NCBI GenBank assembly: GCA_937891825.1
Contig: CALAHN010000104.1
Coordinates: 1 to 64,000, forward strand
DNA length: 64,000 nucleotides
Source of the DNA: an uncultured Alphaproteobacteria bacterium
GTDB taxonomy: Bacteria > Pseudomonadota > Alphaproteobacteria > Bin95
Reading direction: 5' to 3'
In this document: positions 11,737 through 19,658 of the stretch, one piece after another
Layout of the letters: each line of letters starts with the position of its first letter
Position numbering within the stretch: position 1 is the stretch's first letter
Translations under genes and position numbers: made by a program
The notes under the pieces: model-generated
Databases searched by the model: none
Told to the model about the DNA's origin: nothing
Seen by the model: only the letters and a program-made list of their open reading frames with translations

Positions 11737-12304
11737 GGTCGAACAAAGCCAGATGAGATATGTGCTTTATGGGATTCCGCTCCTGGTGGCCGTCGCTATC
11801 GGCGCGTTCTTTTACTTCGGGCTTGGCGGCAATCCCCGGAATCTGCCCTCGGCCTTCATCGACAAACCGGCGCCGGCCTTCAACCTCGTGGCGCTGCCGG
11901 GGCGCACCCTTGGGCCGCATGGCGACCCTGGCGGCCTGTCGACCGCCGACCTCAAGGTCGGCAAGCCGGTCATCGTCAACGTCTGGGCCTCGTGGTGCAT
12001 CCCGTGCGTCGCGGAACATCCCCTGGTCGACCGGTTGGCGACGAAAGAGGGCTACACGGTGCATGGGATCAATTACGCCGACAAGGCGGGCGACGGCGCA
12101 GGCTGGCTGAAGCGTCTCGGCGATCCCTATGCCAAGGTCGGCTTCGACATTGACCGCAAGGCCGGCATCGAATGGGGCGTCTATGGCGTGCCGGAGACGT
12201 TCATCGTCGATGGCGAAGGCATCGTCCGCTTCAAGCATGCCGGCGCGTTGACGCCTGACCTTCTGGAGAAAACCATTCTGCCCTTGTTGAAGGAGCTGCA
12301 ATGA
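11705..12304 (+). CDS. ccmG: Thiol:disulfide interchange protein CcmG/DsbE
   Basis: Thioredoxin fold with WASWCIPCVAEHP; start may be 11753. Confidence 0.92.
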   Translation: MTALSPLARIEVEQSQMRYVLYGIPLLVAVAIGAFFYFGLGGNPRNLPSAFIDKPAPAFNLVALPGRTLGPHGDPGGLSTADLKVGKPVIVNVWASWCIPCVAEHPLVDRLATKEGYTVHGINYADKAGDGAGWLKRLGDPYAKVGFDIDRKAGIEWGVYGVPETFIVDGEGIVRFKHAGALTPDLLEKTILPLLKELQ

Positions 12305-12780
12305 TCCGCGCCCTCAAAGCGGCTGTGCTGGCGGTTCTGCTGACGGCGGCGTTTCCGGCCGCAGCCGTTCTGCCGGATGAAATCCTGGCCGATCCCGCGC
12401 TCGAAGCGCGGGCGCGCGAGCTTTCGCTCGAACTGCGCTGCCTGGTCTGCCAGAACCAGTCGATAGACGACAGCAATGCCGAACTGGCGCGCGACCTGCG
12501 GATTCTGGTGCGCGAGCGCCTCGTCGCGGGGGATACCAACGCGGAGGCGCTGAAGCATATTCAGGTGCGCTATGGCGACTTCGTGCTGCTGAATCCGCCG
12601 GTCAAGGCGTCGACCTATCTCTTGTGGTACGGGCCGCCGGTCATGCTGGGCCTTGGCCTGATCGCGATCGTCGTGACCATGCGGCGGCGGCGGACGGCGG
12701 CCAATCCGCGCGCTGAGCCGCTGACCGCAGCCGAACGGGCGCGCCTCGACGCCGCCATGCGCCGGGAGGGCGACGCTTGA
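12301..12780 (+). CDS. ccmH: Cytochrome c-type biogenesis protein CcmH
   Basis: LRCLVCQNQSIDDSNAELARDLR motif. Confidence 0.96.
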   Translation: MIRALKAAVLAVLLTAAFPAAAVLPDEILADPALEARARELSLELRCLVCQNQSIDDSNAELARDLRILVRERLVAGDTNAEALKHIQVRYGDFVLLNPPVKASTYLLWYGPPVMLGLGLIAIVVTMRRRRTAANPRAEPLTAAERARLDAAMRREGDA

Positions 12781-14033
12781 GCAATCTGGTATTCTGGGCG
12801 GCCATTGGCGTCGTCTCAATCGGCTTGATGCTGATCGTGGCCTCGCCCTTGTTACGGGCCGGCGAGCGTATCGGCCGGGTCCGCCGCGCAAGCTACGATC
12901 TCGCTGTCTTCCGCGACCAGTTGGCGGAGGTCGAGCGAGATCAGGAAGCCGGTCGCCTGAACCCAGCCGAAGCCGCAGCCGCGCGCGGCGAAATTGAACG
13001 GCGTATGCTGAAAACTGTCGACGGCGCAGCGGATTCGGCGCTTTCCGATGCGGCGACGGCTGCGGGATCGAAGATGGGGGCCGCATTCCCGATCGCCTCA
13101 GGCCTCGTCGTCGCCGGGGTCGCGGTGGCGCTCTATCTGAATATCGGCGCGCCTCAGGCGACCGATATGCCGTTCGCCCTCAGGACCGATGTCGCCGGCC
13201 CGGCCGGCGAGCAGAGCAGCGTCGATGGCCAGGCGATGGTGCAGAACCTGCAGCAACGCCTCGCGGCCGACCCGAACGATCAGGCCGGGTGGGTGACGTT
13301 GGCGCGCACATATCGGGTATTGGGCGATCATCAGCAGGCGGTGCGCGCCTTCGAGCGCGCGCTTGGCCTCGCCGGGCGCGACGCACCGGCGGAGCTGATC
13401 GCCGATTACGGCGAAACGCTGGTGTTCGAATCCTTCGGCACTGTCAGCCCGCGCGCCATCGAAACCTTCGAGCAGGCGCTGGCGAAGGACCCGCGCGATA
13501 TCAAGTCGCGCTTCTATATCGCGATGGGCCGTGGGCAGGCCGGGGACTACCGCGGCGCGATCGCGCTCTGGCGTGGGCTCTCGGCCGATGCGCCGCCGGA
13601 TGCGCCGTGGCTGCCGGCGGTGCAGGAACGCATCGCGGACGCCGCCATGAAGGGCAATATCCTGCCGATGAGCGTGTCGCCCGAACGCCCCGGACCGGCT
13701 GGCCTGCGGGGCGCGATCGCGGGCGACGCGAAGCCGACGGCGGACGATGTGCAAGCGGTTCAGGAGATGGCGCCCGAGGATCAGCAAGCCTTCATCCGCT
13801 CCATGGTCTCCCGTCTGGCGGAGAAGATGGAAGCCAACCCGAATGACGTCGACGGCTGGCTGCGGCTTGGCCGCGCCTATCAGGTGCTGAACGAGCCGAA
13901 GCAGGCGGCGGCGGCGTTCGAGCGGGCGAAGACGCGGCTGGTCGATATCCTGGCGAACACGCCGGCCGAATCGCCGTCGCGCCCAGGCGTCGAGGCGACC
14001 TTGCGTGAGGTCGAAGACCTGCTCCGCCAATGA
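12777..14033 (+). CDS. ccmI: c-type cytochrome biogenesis protein CcmI (TPR)
   Basis: Two N-terminal TM segments followed by TPR repeats, end of ccm operon. Confidence 0.9.
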   Translation: MSNLVFWAAIGVVSIGLMLIVASPLLRAGERIGRVRRASYDLAVFRDQLAEVERDQEAGRLNPAEAAAARGEIERRMLKTVDGAADSALSDAATAAGSKMGAAFPIASGLVVAGVAVALYLNIGAPQATDMPFALRTDVAGPAGEQSSVDGQAMVQNLQQRLAADPNDQAGWVTLARTYRVLGDHQQAVRAFERALGLAGRDAPAELIADYGETLVFESFGTVSPRAIETFEQALAKDPRDIKSRFYIAMGRGQAGDYRGAIALWRGLSADAPPDAPWLPAVQERIADAAMKGNILPMSVSPERPGPAGLRGAIAGDAKPTADDVQAVQEMAPEDQQAFIRSMVSRLAEKMEANPNDVDGWLRLGRAYQVLNEPKQAAAAFERAKTRLVDILANTPAESPSRPGVEATLREVEDLLRQ

Positions 14034-14755
14034 TCGATGTCGAACAGAGCCCCAATGGCCGTCTGACCGTTACGATGAATCGACCCGAGCGGCGGAATGC
14101 GCTCGACAGCAGCGGGATGGCGGCGCTCCGGGACGCTTTCGTCGCCGCCGCGGCGGACAAGGGCGTGCGCTGCCTGGTGCTGAAGGGCATGGGCGGCGCA
14201 TTCTCCGCCGGACGCGACCTGAAGCAGGCCCAGGACTTGCAGCCGGAAGCCGCGCTCGCCCAGCATGCGGCTTGGGGCGAGGCGTTTCAGGCGCTCCGAC
14301 GCTTGCCCTTTCCATCGGTCGCAATTGTTGAAGGGGCGGCTGTCGCCGGCGGCTTCACGCTCGCGATGGCCACGGACTTCCTGATCGCGGAACGGGGCGC
14401 CAAATTCGGCGCGCTCGAGATGGCGAACGGGTTTCCGGCGGCGATGTGCACGCCGATCCTGGCGAAGAAAGCCGGACCGCGCCTCGGGCTCGAGCTTGCG
14501 CTGTTCGGCCGGATCGAAACCGCGGAGCGCCTGTTCGCCGCCGGGCTGATCAACCGCCTCGCCGACGGGAAAGACGGCCTGACGGCGGCGGAAGACGACT
14601 TTGTCGGTCATATCCTGGCGCTCGATCCCCTAGCCGTGCATCAGACGCTCACGGCCTACCGGTCGGCGGAAGCGCAGCCGCTGGAGCAAGCCTTGAACGC
14701 CGGCATCACGCTGAACCAGTTGATCGAGGCGAGCGGCCGCTTCAAACGCGCCTGA
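14030..14755 (+). CDS. Enoyl-CoA hydratase/isomerase family protein
   Basis: MNRPERRNALDS, GGAFSAGRDLK, AVAGGFTLAMATDF crotonase motifs. Confidence 0.92.
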   Translation: MIDVEQSPNGRLTVTMNRPERRNALDSSGMAALRDAFVAAAADKGVRCLVLKGMGGAFSAGRDLKQAQDLQPEAALAQHAAWGEAFQALRRLPFPSVAIVEGAAVAGGFTLAMATDFLIAERGAKFGALEMANGFPAAMCTPILAKKAGPRLGLELALFGRIETAERLFAAGLINRLADGKDGLTAAEDDFVGHILALDPLAVHQTLTAYRSAEAQPLEQALNAGITLNQLIEASGRFKRA

Positions 14756-14761
14756 TCCGGT

Positions 14762-15565
14762 TCAGGTCGACCAGGCGGGGGTCGGCCCCAGTTCCGGCCA
14801 GGCCGCCGGTCGTGCGGCTTTCAGGGCGGCCGCATCCTCGCCGAGCGTCGCGTCCCAATCCTGGCCGGCGATGCGCATGCCGGTAAAATCCCTGGGCGCC
14901 CGGGACGCGAGCCAGCGGATCGGCGGACCCATGACCGCTGGCTTCAGCATCTTATCGCGGGGAATGCCCGATGCGTCGGAGACAAAAGGGGTGTCGGTCG
15001 CGCCGCCCGGCACCAGAACATTAAACGCGACGCCATCAGCCTTGAATTGCTTGGCGAAAATCGCCGTCATGCTTTCGAGCGCCGCTTTGGTCGGACCATA
15101 GGGCGCCACCCGGTGCATGGTGAAATAGCTCGTCGTGACGTTCACGACTTGGCCGCGCGGGCTTTGCTTCAGATGAGGCATCGCAAAGCGCGTCATCGCA
15201 AGCGGGCCGCGTACATTGACCGCGAAGAAGCGATCCCAGACGGCGTCGGTCAATTCCTCGAGATCGGGCAGTCTGGTTTCCGCATTGGCGCGAAGGCTGC
15301 TCATGCCGATGCCGGCATTGTTGACCAGCAGATCGAGCCGTCCGGTCGCTGCTACTGCCGCCGTAACGGCTTGGGCGCAGTCGCTCGTGATCGATACGTC
15401 CCCTGGGACGGTCGTGACGCCATCGCCGAAATCGGCCTGCAGGCGGGCGAGGGCCGCGGGGTCGCGGTCGAACGCGACGCAGGCGACGCCATCCTCAAGC
15501 AGGGCTTCGATCATGGCTCGGGCGAGGCCGCCAGCGCCGCCGGTTATCAATGCGGTCAGGCTCAT
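14762..15565 (-). CDS. SDR family NAD(P)-dependent oxidoreductase
   Basis: TGGAGGLARA, NNAGIG, YGPTKAAL motifs. Confidence 0.92.
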   Translation of the reverse strand: MSLTALITGGAGGLARAMIEALLEDGVACVAFDRDPAALARLQADFGDGVTTVPGDVSITSDCAQAVTAAVAATGRLDLLVNNAGIGMSSLRANAETRLPDLEELTDAVWDRFFAVNVRGPLAMTRFAMPHLKQSPRGQVVNVTTSYFTMHRVAPYGPTKAALESMTAIFAKQFKADGVAFNVLVPGGATDTPFVSDASGIPRDKMLKPAVMGPPIRWLASRAPRDFTGMRIAGQDWDATLGEDAAALKAARPAAWPELGPTPAWST

Positions 15566-15653
15566 GATCTTGCTATCTCCCAGGTCTTATTTTCATGCAG
15601 TTAGTCGTGTAGCTTAAGCGGCTATCGGACTTCCAGGCGAGAGGCGCGCATTC

Positions 15654-17981
15654 ATGCCGGACAACGGAATTATTCATGGCTCACATTGGGGCGCGTTCCG
15701 TGCTGACGTTCAGGACGGCCGGGTCGTCGGCGTAAAGCCGTTCGAGCTGGATCCCAATCCCTCCCAGATCCTGGAAGCCATTCCGGAGATGCTCTACGGC
15801 GATGTCCGGATCGCGGAGCCGTATCTGCGGGAAAGCGTCGCCCGGTTCGGCCCGGGCGCCCGCCCGGAGCTCCGGGGCGCCGAAGGCTTCGTGCCCGTGT
15901 CCTGGGAGAAGGCGCTCGACGTCGTCGCGGCCGAACTCAGGCGCGTCAAGGCGGAGCATGGCAACGAAGCGATCTTCGCGGGCTCCTATGGCTGGTCGTC
16001 GGCCGGGCGGTTCCACCATGCCAAGACCCAGATGCAGCGCTTCATGAACCGTTTCGGCGGCTTTACCGGGCAATTGCACAATTACAGCTATGCAGCGGCC
16101 CTCGCCGTGCTGCCGCATATCCTGGGGTCGGCTGCAGCGGCGCAGGGTCCAGTGAGCGACTGGAACGGCATCCTGAAGGAAACCCGCCTGATCCTGTCCT
16201 TCGGCGGCATGCCCTTGAAGAACGCCCAGGTCGACGCGGGCGGCGCCGGCGCGCACAAGATGGCGGCGTTTCTGGATGAAGCCGTCCGCAAAGGCATCCG
16301 CTTCGTCAATATTTCGCCGCTCCGCGAAGATCTGGAGGGCGCGCCCGGCGCCGAGTGGCTGCCGATCCGCCCCGGCACGGATACGGCGATGATCCTGGCG
16401 ATGGCCCATGCGTTAATCGAGGCCGGCAAGGTCGACCATGACTTTCTGAAGCGCTGCTGCATGGGCTATGAGCGGTTCGAGGCCCATGTGCTCGGCCGCG
16501 ACGACGGCGTCGCCAAGACCCCGGAATGGGCTGAGGGCCTGACCGGAATATCCGCCGCTAAGATCCGCCAGTTGGCGATGGATGCGGCCGGAACCCGGAC
16601 CTTCCTCAACATGGCCTGGGGTCTGCAGCGCGCCGATTTCGGCGAGCAGCCCTATTGGGCGCTGATTTCCTTCGCCGCCATGCTTGGCCAGATCGGCCAG
16701 ATGGGCGGCGGCTTCGCCTTCGGCATGGGCTCCGTCGGCGGCATGGGCCATCCGCGCCTGCCGACGCCCTCGCCGACGATGCCGGCCGGCGTCAATCGGG
16801 CCGATAGCTGGATTCCGGTCGCTCGAATCGCCGACATGCTGCTGTCGCCGCTTGGGGAGTATGAGTTCAACGGCGAGCGCCGGGTCTATCCGGATACGCG
16901 CCTGGTCTACTGGTGCGGCGGCAATCCGTTCCATCATCACCAGGACCTCAATCGGCTGGTCGAAGCATGGCGGCGCCCGGAAACCGTGATCGTTCAGGAC
17001 ATCTGGTGGACCGCGACCGTCCGCCATGCCGACATCGTTCTGCCCGCGACGACGACGCTGGAGCGCAACGATATCGGCTCCTCCAGCCGCGATCCCTTTA
17101 TCATGGCCATGCATCAGGCGAGCCCGCCCGTTGGCAAGGCCCGCAGCGATCACGACATCTTTGCCGATCTCGCCGACCGCATGGGCTACCGGGAGGAATT
17201 CACCGAAGGCCGGACCGAAATGGAATGGCTGGAGCATATCTACAACGTGTCGCGGCAACTGGCCTCCCGGCGCGGGGTCGAGATGCCGAGCTTTGAGGGC
17301 TTTTGGGAGAAGGGCTATTTCGAGGTTCCGGCCCCGACCGAGCCCTATGTGCAATTCGCGGATTTCGTGGCCGACCCCGACGGCGCTGCGCTCAACACTC
17401 CCTCCGGCAAGATCGAACTGTTCTCCGAGCGGGTCGCCGGCTTCGGCTATGACGACTGTCCCGGCTACGCCGCATGGCGGGAGCCAAAGGAATATCTGGG
17501 CGCGCCGGCCGCGAAGCGCTTTCCGCTGCACATGCTCTCGAACCAGCCGAAGACCCGGCTGCACAGCCAGATGGACGCTGGCGGCGCGAGCAAACGCTCC
17601 AAGATCCGCGGGCGGGAGCCATTCTGGATCAATCCGGCGGACGCGGCGGCCCGCGGCCTGGTCGACGGCGATATCGCGCGGGTTTTCAACGATAGAGGGC
17701 AAACCCTCGCGGGCGTCATCGTCTCCGACGTGGTGATGGCGAGCGTCATCCAGTTCCCAACCGGCGCCTGGTTCGATCCCGCGAACGCCGAGAACCCCGG
17801 CGCGGGGCTTGAACGGCATGGCAATCCCAATGTCCTGACCCGGGACGAGGGCACGTCGCGGCTGGGGCAGGGCACATCCGCCCATTCGACGCTGGTCGAG
17901 GTGGAAAAGTTCGACGGCGTCCTGCCCGAGATCGCCGTCACGACCGCGCCCCGGATCATCCGCCCCGAAGCGGCGGAGTGA
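15654..17981 (+). CDS. Molybdopterin-dependent oxidoreductase, BisC/TorZ (DMSO reductase) family
   Basis: THWGAFRADV-like N-terminus, YGWSSAGRFHHA with probable Ser molybdenum ligand, C-terminal molybdopterin dinucleotide-binding domain; no twin-Arg signal. Confidence 0.92.
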   Translation: MPDNGIIHGSHWGAFRADVQDGRVVGVKPFELDPNPSQILEAIPEMLYGDVRIAEPYLRESVARFGPGARPELRGAEGFVPVSWEKALDVVAAELRRVKAEHGNEAIFAGSYGWSSAGRFHHAKTQMQRFMNRFGGFTGQLHNYSYAAALAVLPHILGSAAAAQGPVSDWNGILKETRLILSFGGMPLKNAQVDAGGAGAHKMAAFLDEAVRKGIRFVNISPLREDLEGAPGAEWLPIRPGTDTAMILAMAHALIEAGKVDHDFLKRCCMGYERFEAHVLGRDDGVAKTPEWAEGLTGISAAKIRQLAMDAAGTRTFLNMAWGLQRADFGEQPYWALISFAAMLGQIGQMGGGFAFGMGSVGGMGHPRLPTPSPTMPAGVNRADSWIPVARIADMLLSPLGEYEFNGERRVYPDTRLVYWCGGNPFHHHQDLNRLVEAWRRPETVIVQDIWWTATVRHADIVLPATTTLERNDIGSSSRDPFIMAMHQASPPVGKARSDHDIFADLADRMGYREEFTEGRTEMEWLEHIYNVSRQLASRRGVEMPSFEGFWEKGYFEVPAPTEPYVQFADFVADPDGAALNTPSGKIELFSERVAGFGYDDCPGYAAWREPKEYLGAPAAKRFPLHMLSNQPKTRLHSQMDAGGASKRSKIRGREPFWINPADAAARGLVDGDIARVFNDRGQTLAGVIVSDVVMASVIQFPTGAWFDPANAENPGAGLERHGNPNVLTRDEGTSRLGQGTSAHSTLVEVEKFDGVLPEIAVTTAPRIIRPEAAE

Positions 17982-17986
17982 CGGCC

Positions 17987-19033
17987 ATGCAATTGCAGTC
18001 AGCCGTCCATGAAGTCGCCGACATGATGGCGGCGCAGGAATACTTCCACAGCAGGAAGTGGACCGATGGCCTGCCGATCGTGCCGCCGACGGCAGAGGCG
18101 GTCCAAGCCTGTCTGGAGTGGGCGATGGTCCCGCCGGACCATCTTGTCGGCGTCGAACCGGTGCGCGCCCGCGCGATCACGGCGGAAAAGCTGGCGATCA
18201 ATGCAGTCATGGCGGGCTGCCTGCCGATGCATTTTCCCCTGGTCGTGACGGCGTTCACCGCGATGTTGCAGCCGGAATTCCTGCTGCACGGCTGCACGTC
18301 CTCGACCGGCGGCTGCGCGGTGCTTAGCGTCATCAACGGTCCGACCCGCCAGGAACTGGGCATGAGCGGCAGCTTCAACGCGCTCGGCGCCAGCGACCGG
18401 GCGACAATGGCGATCGGCCGCGCGATCCGCCTGGCTCTCTATAATCTCATGGACGTCCGGCCGGGGGAGGTGGATCGCTCGACCCTCGGCCATCCCGGCA
18501 AGATTTCCTACTGCGTCGCCGAGGACGAGGAAAATACGACCTGGGCGTCGCTCGCGGCGGAGCGCGGCGTTCCCGACGGAGCGTCGGCGGTGACGGTGTT
18601 CGCAGCCGGCGCCCCGCGCCAGTTGATGAACGAATGGACGACCGAGCCTGCGCAGATTCTCGACACCTTCGTTGCGGAAATCAAGGCGACAATGCTGCAT
18701 TACTCGATCTGGTCCGGCAATTTCGCCATCGTCGTACCGCCGCAACTCCGGGCGCATTTCGAAGGCGCCGGGTGGAGCAAGGCCGACATCCGGCAATATG
18801 TTTACGAGAACGCCCGCGTCACCCGGGGCGACTGGGCGAAATGCGGCAAGGGCATGGTGGTGGACGACCGCGCCAGCGACGAGTTCGCCGCACTGCCATC
18901 GCCCGACGACCTTTTGGTGATCGCAGCGGGCGGCCCGGCGGGCGGCTTCGGCGCGGTCATCCCGCCCTGGTTCGGCTGGAAAAGCCGGGCCGTCACCGTC
19001 GCTGTCGGGGCCTGCCTCGACTGCGAAGCTTGA
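17987..19033 (+). CDS. Conserved protein of unknown function, coupled to UGSC selenoprotein
   Basis: 351-aa ORF (348 aa from ATG 17987) overlapping or adjacent to the upstream stop; conserved-looking GCTSSTGGCAVLSVINGP. Confidence 0.8.
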   Translation: MQLQSAVHEVADMMAAQEYFHSRKWTDGLPIVPPTAEAVQACLEWAMVPPDHLVGVEPVRARAITAEKLAINAVMAGCLPMHFPLVVTAFTAMLQPEFLLHGCTSSTGGCAVLSVINGPTRQELGMSGSFNALGASDRATMAIGRAIRLALYNLMDVRPGEVDRSTLGHPGKISYCVAEDEENTTWASLAAERGVPDGASAVTVFAAGAPRQLMNEWTTEPAQILDTFVAEIKATMLHYSIWSGNFAIVVPPQLRAHFEGAGWSKADIRQYVYENARVTRGDWAKCGKGMVVDDRASDEFAALPSPDDLLVIAAGGPAGGFGAVIPPWFGWKSRAVTVAVGACLDCEA

Positions 19034-19055
19034 ACCAAGGAGAGACGCTCCAGCC

Positions 19056-19577
19056 ATGACGATCCAAGTGCTCGACCCCACATACGGCCAGGGCGCTGCG
19101 CCATTTCAATTGGCGCCGCGGCTGCACGGCCTTAAAGGCAAAACCGTCGGTCTGATTTCCAATGGCAAGCGCGGCACGCAGCCGTTCTTTGCGGCGATGG
19201 AACGGCAATTGCTGGCCGATGTCGGCGTCGGCCGCGTCGTCCTGATGACAAAGGCGAATTATTCCGCGCCAGCCGAGCAGCGCATTCTGGACGCGGTCGT
19301 CGGCTGGGACGCGGCGTTCGCCGGCATCGGCGACTGAGGCAGCTGTTCGTCGTGCAGTTTGCATGACGCAATCACTGTCGAAAAGCTGGGCGTGCCGTCG
19401 ATTGGGGTCATGACCTCGCAGTTTGTCAGCGCCGCCGACCTGATGGCGCGGACGCTTGGCGCGGAAGACTATCGCTATGCCGTGATCCAGCACCCGATCA
19501 GCAGCGCGACCGAAGCCGCGCTCGCGGAACAGGCCTGGGCCGCGATCCAGAGCGGGCTTGGCATCCTCACCGCTTAA
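19056..19577 (+). CDS. UGSC family selenoprotein (in-frame TGA at 19335-19337 read as selenocysteine)
   Basis: ORFs 19056-19337 and 19359-19577 share one frame, separated by a single TGA; readthrough gives ...DAAFAGIGD-U-GSCSSCSLHDAITVEKLGVPSIGVMTSQFV...; upstream AAGGAGAG SD; SECIS-like hairpin and selD adjacent. Confidence 0.9.
19338..19376 (+). promoter_or_regulatory. Putative bacterial SECIS element
   Basis: Perfect 9-bp stem (one G-U) CGUCGUGCA (19348-19356) / UGCAUGACG (19360-19368), loop GUU (19357-19359); 19 nt between UGA and loop G. Confidence 0.8.
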
Positions 19578-19658
19578 GCCACGCCGCCGTAATAGAGCGC
19601 CACGTTTTCAGGGTAGCATCCTGGCAGCGCGGCCTTGCAGCGACGGCGAAAGTCGGCT

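Noticed and set aside
16413-17885. 490-aa minus-strand ORF
   Set aside because: Antisense to the molybdoenzyme gene; shadow ORF
19056-19337. Frameshift/pseudogene explanation for the interrupted UGSC gene
   Set aside because: Only one in-frame TGA, both halves in the same frame, the U-G-S-C motif at the exact site, a hairpin at SECIS spacing and adjacent selD all favour recoding; not strictly excluded without selA/B/C
19578-19658. tRNA-Sec (selC) next to the selenoprotein
   Set aside because: The gap is too short and shows no cloverleaf
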